Positions 24,679-34,142 of a DNA stretch of 34,288 nt are shown one piece after another. Each line of letters opens with the position of its first letter. Position 1 is the first letter of the stretch. The stretch is taken from assembly GCA_003245895.1 (NCBI GenBank), contig QKBZ01000008.1:1-34288 (forward strand). Direction: 5' to 3'. This DNA is from Beggiatoa sp. (GTDB taxonomy: Bacteria; Pseudomonadota; Gammaproteobacteria; Beggiatoales; Beggiatoaceae). The notes below the pieces were generated by a model, which was given only the letters and a program-made list of their open reading frames with translations, was not told the origin of the DNA and searched no databases. Made by a program: the position numbers and the translations under genes.

Positions 24679-26262
24679 CTAAATATTACGCATCTTAATA
24701 TTCAAAGTCTGAATACGATACGCAATTTGACGCGGAGTCATATTTAACAAACGTGCAGCTTTTGCTTGCACCCAACCTGCTTGCTCTAAAGCTGCAATCA
24801 CCCGCTCGCGTTCATCCAAGGATTCATCATTTAAATCCACGCTAGACGGTGAACTGCGTGCAGTATCAGTGCTCGCGTTATTACTGCTGCTGCTCGGTGG
24901 GTTCAACGGCATTTTTTCTTCGATGCCGGTTAAACTGATCACAGAGCGATCAATCAAGCCATCTTCACACATGATCGCGGCACGTTCTAAACAGTTTTCC
25001 AATTCGCGCACGTTACCGGGCCAATCATGACGCATCAGCAAACGCACAGCACTATCGGTTAACTGCAAGGGGCGGCCTTGCGACTTGCCGAGTTTTTCAA
25101 TTAAAAAGCGTGATAATTCAGGAATATCTTCTGTCCGCTGCCGTAACGGCGGCAACTTAATCGGCATCACATTCAGGCGATAATATAAATCCTCCCGAAA
25201 ATCACCCGCTTCTACCGCGCTTTCTAAATCCACGTTGGTCGCCGTAATAATCCGCACATTGACTTTTAAGGTCTTAGCACCGCCGACCCGTTCAAACTCA
25301 CCTTCTTGCAACACGCGCAATAATTTAGCCTGAAACGTGGCAGAAATTTCGCCAATTTCATCTAAAAACAGCGTGCCGCCATCAGCGCGTTCAAAACGGC
25401 CTTTATGTTGGGTTAACGCACCACTAAACGCGCCTTTTTCATGTCCGAATAACTCTGATTCCAACAAGTTTTCCGGCAAGGCGGCACAATTCACTTTAAT
25501 AAAATCCGCATCGTGGCGCGGTGAATTATAGTGAATTGCATTTGCAATCAACTCTTTACCTGTCCCAGATTCACCGCGAATTAACACGGTGGTATTCCAT
25601 TTTGCCACTTGCCGTACCATTTCAAAGATACGTTGCATGGCGGATGAGTGACCGATGATATTGTCGAAACCGTAGCTATTGCGCACAGTACGGCGTAAGC
25701 GGTCACGCTCATCAGTCAAGTCTTGCCGTTCTTTTTCGATTTCATTGGCAAGACGTACACTTTGTGAAATTAACTGCGCCACCATTTCCATGAAACGGGC
25801 GCGTTCTTTGAGCAAATTATCATTGCCCACGCTCGGCTGTGCTGCTAGCACACCGACCAATGCTTGATTAACGTAAATCGGCACACCGATAAACGGTAAA
25901 TGCCGCTCATACAAACCTAAGCGGTCTAAAAAGCGCGAATCATCTCCGGCGCGTTCGACCACCACAGTTTGCTCAGCTTGTAATACTGACCCGATAATAC
26001 CTTCCCCTGGTCGGTATGAGAACTTCGGTGGCACTTGTTTGCGCCCTGCATAGACGGCGTTAATCGATAACATACCGGCCTCGTCACGCAAGGTGACAAC
26101 ACCGTGCTGCATGCCTGCATAGTCATGCAACATTTTTAACACTTCTTGCAACGTCTCCTGAAGATTCAGGGAACGACCTAAGACTTTGCCTACCTGAAAG
26201 AGGGCTTCGAGTTCAGCTTCGATTAAGTTGGAACGATCCAGCGATGAACTGTTAGAAGACAC
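24679..26262 (-). CDS. nifA: NifA, sigma-54-dependent activator of nitrogen fixation genes
   Basis: The start is a GTG at 26262 with AGGA nine bases upstream, giving 527 residues; the first codon is 5 bases after the nifL stop. Order: N-terminal GAF domain (about residues 18-165); AAA+ domain with Walker A GESGTGKE (230-237) and Walker B GGTLFLDE (295-302); a flexible Ser/Asn-rich linker (SSSSNNAS); and a Fis-type C-terminal helix-turn-helix ([14 protein letters not shown]-like, [20 protein letters not shown]). The sigma-54 contact loop reads GAFSGA instead of GAFTGA. The interdomain linker lacks the Cys-x4-Cys of oxygen-sensitive NifA, in line with control by NifL. It activates nif promoters through TGT-N10-ACA sites. 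Confidence 0.95.
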   Translation of the reverse strand: MSSNSSSLDRSNLIEAELEALFQVGKVLGRSLNLQETLQEVLKMLHDYAGMQHGVVTLRDEAGMLSINAVYAGRKQVPPKFSYRPGEGIIGSVLQAEQTVVVERAGDDSRFLDRLGLYERHLPFIGVPIYVNQALVGVLAAQPSVGNDNLLKERARFMEMVAQLISQSVRLANEIEKERQDLTDERDRLRRTVRNSYGFDNIIGHSSAMQRIFEMVRQVAKWNTTVLIRGESGTGKELIANAIHYNSPRHDADFIKVNCAALPENLLESELFGHEKGAFSGALTQHKGRFERADGGTLFLDEIGEISATFQAKLLRVLQEGEFERVGGAKTLKVNVRIITATNVDLESAVEAGDFREDLYYRLNVMPIKLPPLRQRTEDIPELSRFLIEKLGKSQGRPLQLTDSAVRLLMRHDWPGNVRELENCLERAAIMCEDGLIDRSVISLTGIEEKMPLNPPSSSSNNASTDTARSSPSSVDLNDESLDERERVIAALEQAGWVQAKAARLLNMTPRQIAYRIQTLNIKMRNI

Positions 26263-26267
26263 ATTAA

Positions 26268-27938
26268 CTATTCCTGAGAACGTGCAACAATGGGAAATTG
26301 GACGATAAAACGGCAACCCGTGGTATAACTGGGGTCAAGTTGTATCGTACCAGAATGTAAATTAACAACATCTTGCACGGTGGTTAATCCTAAACCTGCA
26401 CCACGATTGGCTTTACTCTTAGTTGTGAAAAAAGGCTCAAACACACGAAACCGTAATTGTTCGGGAATCCCTGGCCCATTATCTTGCACGATGACACACA
26501 CCGTATCTTCTTGTGCCAAGGTTTGAATTTTCAATTCGGGGGCTTTCGTCCCCTCATCCCGCATGGCTTCAATGGCGTTGTCCATTAAATGTTTAAACAG
26601 ACTACGCAAACGACCCACACGCGCTAACACTGGCGGTAAAACAGGGGCAGGTTCCCAGTCAACCACCACACCTTGTGCTAATAAACGTTTAGTAGAAATC
26701 GTGAGTACATCACGCAAAATTTCATTTAAATTGGTTGGTACCACGGGTTCTTCGGCAAAAGCAGGAATGCTGCGCCGTAAATTTTCGATGGCTTCTTCTG
26801 CTGAACCTAAGGCATTTTGTAAGGCTTCACACAGGGGATCAGGCTCGCCTCGGGTTTCGGCACGCCGTTCTAACATGCCCACCGCAGCGGTGATCATATT
26901 TAACGGGCCTTCAAATTGGTGAATTGCGCCAGCAAGGGTTTCGCGCATGTTTTCCACCGCTTCACCTTCTGCCATCATGGTACGCAACACATTCATTTTC
27001 ATTTCTTCTTGCTGTCGTTTTAAATCAGTGACTTCTTTCGCCACTAATAGAAAATAACTTTGCTTGCGTACTTCAAAAAACGCATCGGCACTGCTGTCGC
27101 GTTCTTGGAACCATGTACCAGAACAGACAAACCAGCGCGGTAAGCGTTTACCACCAATATCAAACCGCAGTTCTCTATCGACGAAACTGCCATCATTATT
27201 CTTTAAGGTTTCCCATTTGTCGCCTAATTCGTCTTGAATGGCAGCAAGGAAGACTTCAGCCGGTTCGCGGGTGCGTAAGTCACCTACCAGTTTTTTATAT
27301 TCTTGGTTATCTAATACCACCCGTCCATGTTCATCTAACAAGGCAATGACCACGGGTGCTGCATCAACCACCGATTCAATTAAGGCTTTTTGGCTTTTAA
27401 CTTTGTGTTCTAAGTGGTGCATCTCGGTGACATCGCGATGCATGCCGAGATAAAAAGAGGGTTCGCCCTCTGGGTTTAACACAGGTGCAATGGTGACTTC
27501 TGCGAGATAGCGTTCACCGTTTTCACGGCGATTGATCAACATGCCTGTCCACGGCTTCTTCTGTGATAAACGTCCCCATAAGGTTTTATAGACAATACTA
27601 GGGGTTTTACGGTCAGATAAATGGGCTTCATTTAAGCCGACAATTTTATCGACTTGATAGCCAGTGACCCGTTCAAATGCGGGGTTGGCATATAAGATGG
27701 TGGCATTTAAGTCTGTAATAGAGATAGCCACTTGCGCTTGTTCCACCGCCTCATAAAACAAACGAGGGGGTAGCGCGTGTTCGCCATGTTCGCCATTGCT
27801 GATGGCTTCGCGTAATAACGCGAGCATTTCTTCAGAGATACCGGCTGGTGGGTTGGCCAATAGCGTTTCGATGGCCTCTGCCAAGTTATGCAGCCGAAAA
27901 GACAGTTTTTGGTTATTACTCTGGTTTTCAATCATCAC
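26268..27938 (-). CDS. nifL: NifL, redox- and nitrogen-sensing antagonist of NifA
   Basis: 556 residues. Binds and inactivates NifA when oxygen or fixed nitrogen is high. Order: PAS1 (about residues 58-175; the FAD-type PAS core [12 protein letters not shown] and the [21 protein letters not shown] strand), PAS2 (about 185-305), helical H region with His340 ([10 protein letters not shown]), and a GHKL ATPase-like domain with N box [10 protein letters not shown] (450-459), QDNGPGIP (485-492) and GAGLGL (513-518). The start is ATG 27938 or 27935, with GGATAG upstream. A TGT-N10-ACA site lies 70 bases upstream. It is co-transcribed with nifA (5-base gap). Confidence 0.93.
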   Translation of the reverse strand: MMIENQSNNQKLSFRLHNLAEAIETLLANPPAGISEEMLALLREAISNGEHGEHALPPRLFYEAVEQAQVAISITDLNATILYANPAFERVTGYQVDKIVGLNEAHLSDRKTPSIVYKTLWGRLSQKKPWTGMLINRRENGERYLAEVTIAPVLNPEGEPSFYLGMHRDVTEMHHLEHKVKSQKALIESVVDAAPVVIALLDEHGRVVLDNQEYKKLVGDLRTREPAEVFLAAIQDELGDKWETLKNNDGSFVDRELRFDIGGKRLPRWFVCSGTWFQERDSSADAFFEVRKQSYFLLVAKEVTDLKRQQEEMKMNVLRTMMAEGEAVENMRETLAGAIHQFEGPLNMITAAVGMLERRAETRGEPDPLCEALQNALGSAEEAIENLRRSIPAFAEEPVVPTNLNEILRDVLTISTKRLLAQGVVVDWEPAPVLPPVLARVGRLRSLFKHLMDNAIEAMRDEGTKAPELKIQTLAQEDTVCVIVQDNGPGIPEQLRFRVFEPFFTTKSKANRGAGLGLTTVQDVVNLHSGTIQLDPSYTTGCRFIVQFPIVARSQE

Positions 27939-28007
27939 GGGCTATCCGAAAAGTTATTGTTCTCAGCAAGACTCAAGTAATGGATACAAAACAGCTTGTC
28001 ATCACCG

Positions 28008-28023
28008 TGTAACATGCATTACA
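28008..28023 (-). promoter_or_regulatory. Candidate NifA upstream activator site before nifL
   Basis: TGT-AACATGCATT-ACA fits the TGT-N10-ACA NifA consensus exactly and is nearly palindromic. It lies 70 bases before the nifL ATG. Confidence 0.45.
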
Positions 28024-28285
28024 GCGTCTATCTGTCCGGCTGTAAAGACATAATCATGAAATGGGTGGAGTAGACCAAGACCTTGAGCTTGCTATCAACG
28101 CTATCAGCTTAGAAAGGCTGCTATTAAATTGCAAGTGTTCATCATGGGAATCCCACTGTAGCGCGCTGTAGCCGCGATTAGGTAAACAATGATGTCAAAA
28201 AGCGAGTGTAATCAGAGAATAACGACACTAAAAGTCGTTTTTGCGAAGGTATGCAACTCTATCGCACCGCTTGTTGAGTGGGTGA

Positions 28286-28309
28286 GGTTGGCGACAATCG
28301 TCGCCAACC
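28286..28309. terminator. Hairpin after rnfH, possible Rnf operon terminator
   Basis: A perfect 10-bp stem, GGTTGGCGAC / GTCGCCAACC, with a 4-base loop, starts 50 bases past the rnfH stop. No T tract on either strand. Confidence 0.45.
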
Positions 28310-28359
28310 AGAGTGCATTTTATGGGATTTGACTGCGTACTTAAAGTGAAATTGTGCGC

Positions 28360-28653
28360 TTAATCGTCATCATCATCGTCGTCATCGTCTTCTACGATGT
28401 CACGACGCTTCACTGTTTTCGGGTCTGCAATGATAGCGCGGTAGATTTCAACGCGATCACTTTCTGACAAAACGGTGTCTAATTTAACGATTTTGCCAAA
28501 GATGCCGACTTTTTGTTTTTTCAAATCAATCGATGGGAAACGGGTTAAAATACCTGAGTGTTCAATGGCTTCCAATACTGTACTGCCATCAGGTACTTCT
28601 AAACGTAACCATAATTGTTGTTCCGCTGTGGCATAAGTCACACCGACATTCAT
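28360..28653 (-). CDS. rnfH: RnfH family protein
   Basis: 97 residues from the ATG at 28653; an ATG at 28662 is also in frame but sits directly on the AGGAGA ribosome site, so the second is preferred. Small beta-grasp protein of the RnfH/UPF0125 family (VGVTYATAEQQLWLRLEVPDG..., VGIFGKIVKLDTVL, DRVEIYRAI). It is often the last gene of nif-linked rnf operons. Its role is not established; it may help assembly or stability of Rnf. The C-terminus ends in nine consecutive Asp codons, which is unusual. It follows rnfE by 41 bases. Confidence 0.9.
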   Translation of the reverse strand: MNVGVTYATAEQQLWLRLEVPDGSTVLEAIEHSGILTRFPSIDLKKQKVGIFGKIVKLDTVLSESDRVEIYRAIIADPKTVKRRDIVEDDDDDDDDD

Positions 28654-28694
28654 GATATTCATTCTCCTGAACCAGATGCTAAAGTTAAGAAAGC

Positions 28695-29396
28695 CTAGTC
28701 ACTGCTTGAAGCCAGTGCAATATCAGCCGGTTGATTAGCCGCTTCTTGTTTTTTCCGTTCAGCCACACGCGTATCAATAATGCGTTTACCTGCCATAAAG
28801 AAGCCCATTACTAAGAAGCCACCTGGCGGTAAAATCATGATTAAAAAGCCGCGATAGTCAGAAATTAATTGCAACTCTAAAAAGGCAAAGGCATTACCTA
28901 ACAATAACGAAGCATTAGCGAATAAAGTACCGCTACCAATGATTTCGCGCACAGCACCTAATACAGTTAATACCAAGGTGAAACCTAAACCCATGGTAAA
29001 GCCATCTACCAGAGACGGTAAGATTTTATGGCGTGAGGCAAAGGCTTCAGCACGGCCTAAAATCACACAGTTGGTCACGATTAACGGAATGAATAAGCCT
29101 AAAACTTTATACAAGTCGTGCATCACCGCATTCATCACTAAGTCAACCACTGTCACCACGGACGCGATTAACAAAATAAAGGCTGGAATACGCACTTCTG
29201 GGGTGATGATGTCGCGGAATAATGAGATTACCAGTGAGGTAATCATCAACACCACCATAGTCGCTAAGCCCATACCTAAACCATTTGTCGCAGTGGTGGT
29301 TACGGCTAATAACGGACATAAGGCTAATTGTTGTGCAAGAATTGGGTTGTTATCCCACAAGCCTTCTTTCACAATGGCTTTGTAATCAACTGTCAT
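28695..29396 (-). CDS. rnfE: Rnf electron transport complex subunit E
   Basis: 233 residues. An integral membrane subunit of the ion-translocating ferredoxin:NAD oxidoreductase, homologous to NqrD/RsxE. Six transmembrane helices are predicted; the motifs NPILAQQLALCPLLAVT near the N-terminus and VTNCVILGRAEAFAS mid-protein are diagnostic. The conserved Cys residues of these two motifs are where RnfA/E coordinate an intramembrane iron centre. The C-terminal tail is polar. It overlaps the end of rnfG by 11 bases. Confidence 0.94.
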   Translation of the reverse strand: MTVDYKAIVKEGLWDNNPILAQQLALCPLLAVTTTATNGLGMGLATMVVLMITSLVISLFRDIITPEVRIPAFILLIASVVTVVDLVMNAVMHDLYKVLGLFIPLIVTNCVILGRAEAFASRHKILPSLVDGFTMGLGFTLVLTVLGAVREIIGSGTLFANASLLLGNAFAFLELQLISDYRGFLIMILPPGGFLVMGFFMAGKRIIDTRVAERKKQEAANQPADIALASSSD

Positions 29397-30159
29397 GGCT
29401 TAATTTCCCCATTACATTCGGTACAACATCACTGGCGTTAGCATTGCGACCGGTTTTAGCAGGTGCGCTCGGTGCAGCGGTGGTTGGATTACCCATTTCA
29501 TCCAGCGTTGGATCCGTGCTGGTAGGCGCATCGCTTTCCACAATCTCGGTTTGATGCTGGCTGAAAAAATCTAAACCGCTTTTTACGATCTTCACATAAG
29601 AACGCGGCGTAATGGTCGCGCCGGTGAATTGATCAAAAATCCCGTTGTCTTTTTTCACGCCCCACTGTTCAACACTGGGGTTGCCTAAAGATTTGCCTTC
29701 AAATGACAATACCCAGTCATTTTTGGCAATTTCAATTTTGTCACCTAAACCCGGTGTTTCACTGTGGGCAAGGGTACGCACGCCTAAGATTTTGCCTTCG
29801 TGGTCTACACCCATAATGAGCGTGATTTCACCGGCATAGCCATAACCGACCATTTCATAAGCTGCCGCAGTGACTTTGCCGCTGTCATCGCGGGCTAAAA
29901 AGACTTTTTTCTCTTTGCCATTGGCATCAGGAATCAGCAACACATCGGCTAACAAGTCATTGCTGTGTATGCTGGCAGGAATAACTTGCTCTAATGAGGC
30001 TTTTTGATCGTTGGCTTTAGCTTCTGCAATTGCGCTGCGGGTTTCTACATCCGCAATCACAATCGCCATACTGGCAATTAAACCCACACCACCTAATAAG
30101 CCACCGTGATACCCAATTCGATTGCGGTAACTGGGCAGTTGTTTTTTATTGCTACTCAT
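29386..30159 (-). CDS. rnfG: Rnf electron transport complex subunit G
   Basis: 257 residues. One N-terminal transmembrane helix (about residues 18-37), then a periplasmic FMN-binding domain with the covalent flavin motif TGATIT, in which Thr182 carries the FMN. HSETPGLGDKIE is also typical of the NqrC/RnfG family. The C-terminal extension of about 50 residues, rich in Thr, Pro, Ala and Asp, is longer than the core domain needs and is probably disordered. AGGGA precedes ATG 30159. It starts 5 bases after rnfD. Confidence 0.94.
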   Translation of the reverse strand: MSSNKKQLPSYRNRIGYHGGLLGGVGLIASMAIVIADVETRSAIAEAKANDQKASLEQVIPASIHSNDLLADVLLIPDANGKEKKVFLARDDSGKVTAAAYEMVGYGYAGEITLIMGVDHEGKILGVRTLAHSETPGLGDKIEIAKNDWVLSFEGKSLGNPSVEQWGVKKDNGIFDQFTGATITPRSYVKIVKSGLDFFSQHQTEIVESDAPTSTDPTLDEMGNPTTAAPSAPAKTGRNANASDVVPNVMGKLSHDS

Positions 30160-30164
30160 CGCGC

Positions 30165-31238
30165 TTATCCCTGACTACTTGGAAGCGGTTTACCACTGCG
30201 GGTACGACCGTAAATACGTGGACGAATATAGTGATCGATTAATGGCGTTAAGGCGTTCATTAATAACACCGCAAAACCAACCCCTTCAGGGAAAGAACCC
30301 CAAGTCCGAATCACATATTCAATAATGCCAATGCCGATACCAAACATAATCTGCCCGCGTGGGGTAGACGGTGCAGTCACGGGGTCAGTCGCAATAAAAA
30401 AGGCCACTAACATCGCACCACCGTTTAATACGTGGTAAAAACCGTTGGCATAACGTGCAGGGTCAATAATGCTGAACACAGTCGCTAACACAAAAGACGT
30501 GGCTAAAATAGCAACCGGAATGTGCCAGCTAATAATGCGACGGAAGATTAAGTAAATACCGCCTAATAACACTAAAATCGCAGAGGTTTCACCTAAACTA
30601 CCGCTATTCCAACCTAAGATAGAGTTGAAGTAGCTGTAATCAGCCAAGATTTCGCTCACGCTGTGGTGTAAGGTCAATTCGGTTTTTAAATGCCCTAACG
30701 GGGTTGCGCCAGTAAAGGCATCTGCATTAGGAATGTAACCACCGAAAGTAATGATGAAGGTATCTACAAAGCTAGGCGCTGCACTGCTGAAAATCGGTGC
30801 AGGTGTAATCCACGTGGTCATTTCAATTGGGAAAGCCACCAGTAACATTACCCGCGCCAACATAGCAGGGTTAAACACGTTTTGGCCTAAGCCGCCGAAT
30901 AAGTGTTTACCAATGATCACCGCAAAGCTCACGCCTAATACTGCAATCCACCAAGGTGCCCAAGGTGGTAAGGTCATGGCGATTAACAAGCTGGTTAACA
31001 CCACCGAACCATCGTTTAAAAATGGCTTGATTGGGCGTTTAAACAGATATAACGACAGTGCTTCGCTGGCCAGACCGGTTGCCACCGACACCATGACTAA
31101 CCATAACGAAGGCAAGCCAAATAACACGATGCCGAATAATAAGGCCGGTAATAAGGCGTAAATCACTTGCCGCATCACATACGGCACTGAGGTCGGGGCG
31201 TGGGTATGTGGCCCACTGATTAAACTGGCATTACTCAT
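30165..31238 (-). CDS. rnfD: Rnf electron transport complex subunit D
   Basis: 357 residues. A membrane subunit of the NqrB/RnfD family with about ten helices. The FMN-attachment motif is TGATPL with Thr179. FLNDGSVVLTSLLIAMTLPP and GQNVFNPAML are also typical, as is ATDPVTAPSTPRG. The start codon overlaps the rnfC stop (ATGA), so translation is coupled. It would be part of the ion-pumping core. Confidence 0.95.
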   Translation of the reverse strand: MSNASLISGPHTHAPTSVPYVMRQVIYALLPALLFGIVLFGLPSLWLVMVSVATGLASEALSLYLFKRPIKPFLNDGSVVLTSLLIAMTLPPWAPWWIAVLGVSFAVIIGKHLFGGLGQNVFNPAMLARVMLLVAFPIEMTTWITPAPIFSSAAPSFVDTFIITFGGYIPNADAFTGATPLGHLKTELTLHHSVSEILADYSYFNSILGWNSGSLGETSAILVLLGGIYLIFRRIISWHIPVAILATSFVLATVFSIIDPARYANGFYHVLNGGAMLVAFFIATDPVTAPSTPRGQIMFGIGIGIIEYVIRTWGSFPEGVGFAVLLMNALTPLIDHYIRPRIYGRTRSGKPLPSSQG

Positions 31239-32743
31239 GCTGACTGCTCCGCTTGTTTCTCTGCTTCTTTTTGCGCTTTTTCTAAGGCAGCCGCACGTTT
31301 TTTCGCTTCAGCTTCTGCTTTTCGACGAGCAGCCGCTTCTTCACGTTCAATACGGGCGCGTTCTAAGCGTTCATTCTTCTGTTCAATCAAGCGTTTGTTT
31401 TCTTGATTTTTATGTTTTGCTTGTTGGCGGGCAGTTAACTCGCCTTTGGCGTAGTTAAAATATTGCACCAATGGAATGTGTGATGGGCAAACATAAGAGC
31501 AGCAACCACAGGCCACACAGTCTAATAAGCCTAAATCCACCACGTTGTCTAAGTTGCCTGCACGGGCTTGTGCTGCCATTTGTAAAGGCAATAAACCGCA
31601 AGGGCAGGCATTAACACAACTGCCGCAACGAATACACGGCATGGTTTCGCGGTTATTCACTTCGGCTTGTGTTAAGGCAATGATACCGCTAGTGCCTTTT
31701 ACTACAGGCACGTCTAAATGTGGCATCACTTGCCCCATCATAGGCCCACCCATGATGACACGCGCTGCGTCTTCAGTTAAACCGCCGCAGAATTCGACTA
31801 CATCGCTTAAACGTGCACCAATCGGTACTTCGACGTTTTGCGGTTCGCTTAAAGCACCACCGCCAACGGTGACCACGCGAGAAATTAAAGGGCGACCGTG
31901 TTTAACTGCTTGGCAGACTGCGTAAGCAGTGCCCATGTTGTGTACTAATACGCCAACGTCAGCCCCTAAACCACCCGCAGGGACTTCTTTACCAGTCACA
32001 GCTTGAATCATGTGTTTCTCAGAACCCATTGGGTAACGAGAAGGCACTACAACCACGGTAATATCCGCAGAAGGGCCGCAGGCTTTTTGTAAGGCGGCAA
32101 TTGCGTCTGGTTTATTATCTTCAACTACTAAATGTGCGCGCTCTGCTTGAATAGCACGCAAAATAATGCGTGTGCCTTCAACGATGTCGGCTGCACGTTC
32201 TTGCATTAAACGGTCGTCGCAAGTGAGATAAGGCTCACACTCGCCGCCATTCATCAACAAGGTTTCGATTTTATTCCGTTTGCCTAATTTCAATTTAATG
32301 GCAGAAGGGAAAGTTGCCCCGCCCATACCGACAACCCCAGCCGCGCCAACGCGCACCGCCACTTCATCAGGGCTTAATTTGCTAGGGTCTAAGGGAACAA
32401 CAGGGTTATCAATCCATTTATCTTCGCCATCCGTTTCGATGACCACAGTACGAACAGCTAAGCCTGAAGGGTGAGGCGCAGGATATTCGCCAATTTCAAC
32501 CACAGTGCCAGAAGTGGGTGCATGAATCGGTGCAGAGACCGCACCTTGACTGTGGGCTAACAATTGGCCTTTTAATACCTTGTCACCAACGCTGACTTCA
32601 GGTTCAGCCGGTGCGCCGATGTGCTGTTGTACTGGCACATACAAGCGTTTAGGCATGGGCATCACTTGAATCGACTTATGGGTAGTCGCTTCTTTATGCC
32701 CTTCAGGGTGTACGCCCCCTCTAAAACGGAATAACTTCATCAT
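31235..32743 (-). CDS. rnfC: Rnf electron transport complex subunit C
   Basis: 502 residues. A peripheral cytoplasmic subunit carrying the NADH/FMN site and two [4Fe-4S] clusters. The N-terminal region (GGVHPEGHKE...) and the Rossmann-like flavin/NAD core (GAAGVVGMGGATFPS, NGGECEPYLTCDDRLMQE) are followed by two ferredoxin motifs, CIRCGSCVNACPCGLLP and CVACGCCSYVCPSHIPL. The C-terminus is a charged Ala/Glu/Lys helix (about 75 residues), shorter than the long tails of enterobacterial RsxC. GAGG precedes ATG 32743. rnfB ends 79 bases upstream. Confidence 0.95.
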   Translation of the reverse strand: MMKLFRFRGGVHPEGHKEATTHKSIQVMPMPKRLYVPVQQHIGAPAEPEVSVGDKVLKGQLLAHSQGAVSAPIHAPTSGTVVEIGEYPAPHPSGLAVRTVVIETDGEDKWIDNPVVPLDPSKLSPDEVAVRVGAAGVVGMGGATFPSAIKLKLGKRNKIETLLMNGGECEPYLTCDDRLMQERAADIVEGTRIILRAIQAERAHLVVEDNKPDAIAALQKACGPSADITVVVVPSRYPMGSEKHMIQAVTGKEVPAGGLGADVGVLVHNMGTAYAVCQAVKHGRPLISRVVTVGGGALSEPQNVEVPIGARLSDVVEFCGGLTEDAARVIMGGPMMGQVMPHLDVPVVKGTSGIIALTQAEVNNRETMPCIRCGSCVNACPCGLLPLQMAAQARAGNLDNVVDLGLLDCVACGCCSYVCPSHIPLVQYFNYAKGELTARQQAKHKNQENKRLIEQKNERLERARIEREEAAARRKAEAEAKKRAAALEKAQKEAEKQAEQSA

Positions 32744-32822
32744 TACAAATTGACCTCACTAATGTCTCAGCTCTTGAGCCAATCCGCACAAAGAGCAGAA
32801 CAGAAAACGGAGATACCGGTGT

Positions 32823-33362
32823 TTAAGCGGCTAATTGGCCAGGCTCTGGTTTATGCCAACGCCAAGTTTTTAAGGTGACTTCAAATGGATGCATTTGTAA
32901 GCATTCCGTTGGGCATGCATCGATACAGGCTTCACAACCAGTGCAGGCATCACGGATCACAACGTGAATTTGTTTAGTTGCACCCACAATGGCATCGGTA
33001 GGGCAGTGTTTGATGCATTTCGCACAACCAATGCAGTTGTTTTCATCGATGGCAGCAAACATAGGCTCTTTTTCTTCCATATTGGAAAAGTCTACGCTCA
33101 CGCCTAATAAGCTAGCGATGTCTTCCGCTAACATGCGTCCACCCGGTGGGCAGCAAGTGACAGCCGCTTGACCATTGGCAATGGCTTCTGCCGCAGGGTT
33201 ACAACCAGGGAAACCACATTGGCCACAGTTAGAACCGGGCATTAAGGCAGCGATTTCTTCTACCACAGGGTTGGTTTCCACTTTAAATAAGCGCGACGCA
33301 TAACCGAGGGCAAAACCGAGCACTAAGCTCAGAATGGTAAGCGAGATAATTGCAGCAAGCAT
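32823..33362 (-). CDS. rnfB: Rnf electron transport complex subunit B
   Basis: 179 residues from the ATG at 33362, which has GGAG upstream and starts with the expected membrane anchor MLAAIISLTILSLVLGFALG; the longer frame to 33464 runs back into rnfA. Clusters: the CGQCGFPGC...CC motif (a [4Fe-4S] site of the Fe-S domain) and two ferredoxin motifs CIGCAKCIKHCP and CTGCEACIDACP. RnfB passes electrons to or from ferredoxin on the cytoplasmic side. It starts 13 bases after rnfA. Confidence 0.95.
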   Translation of the reverse strand: MLAAIISLTILSLVLGFALGYASRLFKVETNPVVEEIAALMPGSNCGQCGFPGCNPAAEAIANGQAAVTCCPPGGRMLAEDIASLLGVSVDFSNMEEKEPMFAAIDENNCIGCAKCIKHCPTDAIVGATKQIHVVIRDACTGCEACIDACPTECLQMHPFEVTLKTWRWHKPEPGQLAA

Positions 33363-33375
33363 GTTGGTCTCCTTG

Positions 33376-33957
33376 TTACTTGAACGCCAAACCACTAAAA
33401 CCAATAAACGCCATTGACAGCAAACCGGCTGTAATGTACGCGATAGGGGCACCGGCAAACGCAAACGGCACGTTGGATACCGCTAAACGTTCCCGTAAAC
33501 CCGCAAAAATCACCATAACCAAGGTGAAGCCGACGGCTGAACCAAAGCCATAAATCATACTTTGCATGAAGCCTAATTCTTCTTGCACGGTTAACAACGC
33601 AACCCCTAATACGGCGCAGTTAGTGGTGATTAAGGGTAAGAAAATACCTAAGACTTGGTATAACACCGGACTGGTTTTATGAATCACCATTTCGGTGAAC
33701 TGAACCACGGCTGCAATCACGAGGATGAAAGAGAGGATGCGTAGGAATTCAATACCTAACGGAATCAATAAGAAGTGCTCTAATAACCAGCTTGCAATGG
33801 AGGCCAAGGTCAATACGAAAGTGGTGGCCAAACCCATGCTTAACGCAGTGTCTAACTTGTTAGAAACGCCCATAAACGGGCATAAACCTAAGAATTTGGT
33901 TAGCACTACGTTGTTAATTAACACCGTGGTTACTAATAGCAGAAGATACTCACTCAT
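33376..33957 (-). CDS. rnfA: Rnf electron transport complex subunit A
   Basis: 193 residues, the standard length. A six-helix membrane subunit homologous to NqrE/RsxA, with [16 protein letters not shown] near the N-terminus and [12 protein letters not shown] mid-protein, each containing the conserved Cys. It starts at ATG 33957 with AAGGAC upstream. It is the first gene of the rnfABCDGEH operon, preceded by a sigma-54 promoter candidate and a NifA-type site. Confidence 0.96.
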   Translation of the reverse strand: MSEYLLLLVTTVLINNVVLTKFLGLCPFMGVSNKLDTALSMGLATTFVLTLASIASWLLEHFLLIPLGIEFLRILSFILVIAAVVQFTEMVIHKTSPVLYQVLGIFLPLITTNCAVLGVALLTVQEELGFMQSMIYGFGSAVGFTLVMVIFAGLRERLAVSNVPFAFAGAPIAYITAGLLSMAFIGFSGLAFK

Positions 33958-34003
33958 GGTTGCAGGTCCTTAAACAGTCGGAAAAAAGCCTTAACCCCAG
34001 AGT

Positions 34004-34020
34004 TAGCATCAAGCATGCCA
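34004..34020 (-). promoter_or_regulatory. Candidate sigma-54 promoter of rnfA operon
   Basis: TGGCAT-N5-ATGCT on the minus strand: GG and GC have the exact -24/-12 spacing; two positions differ from TGGCAC-N5-TTGC. It places the start of transcription about 37 bases before the rnfA ATG. Confidence 0.65.
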
Positions 34021-34126
34021 CAGGATTTTTAAGGCTTAGCTTGCAATTAAAACAATGGCTTAACTGTTTTGGCTTCTGCTATTCATGGATATTTTGTGAG
34101 GTTTTAGAGCATGCTAAAGTTGTTTT

Positions 34127-34142
34127 TGTAAGGAATGCTACA
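34127..34142 (-). promoter_or_regulatory. Candidate NifA upstream activator site of the rnf operon
   Basis: TGT-AAGGAATGCT-ACA, an exact TGT-N10-ACA match, lies about 107 bases upstream of the -24 element, a normal distance for NifA acting through DNA looping. Confidence 0.65.

Larger units (their letters stand above)
27939..28359. other. Gene-free region between rnfH and nifL
   Basis: 421 bases separating the Rnf operon from nifLA. It contains a perfect 10-bp hairpin (28286-28309) and one TGT-N10-ACA site (28008-28023). No sigma-54 -24/-12 pair with correct spacing was found between that site and nifL. No coding frame is supported. Confidence 0.6.

Noticed and set aside
27939-28007. Sigma-54 promoter for nifL
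   Set aside because: A good -12 (CTTGCT) lacks GG at -24, and a GG...GC pair nearby has the spacing short by one base.
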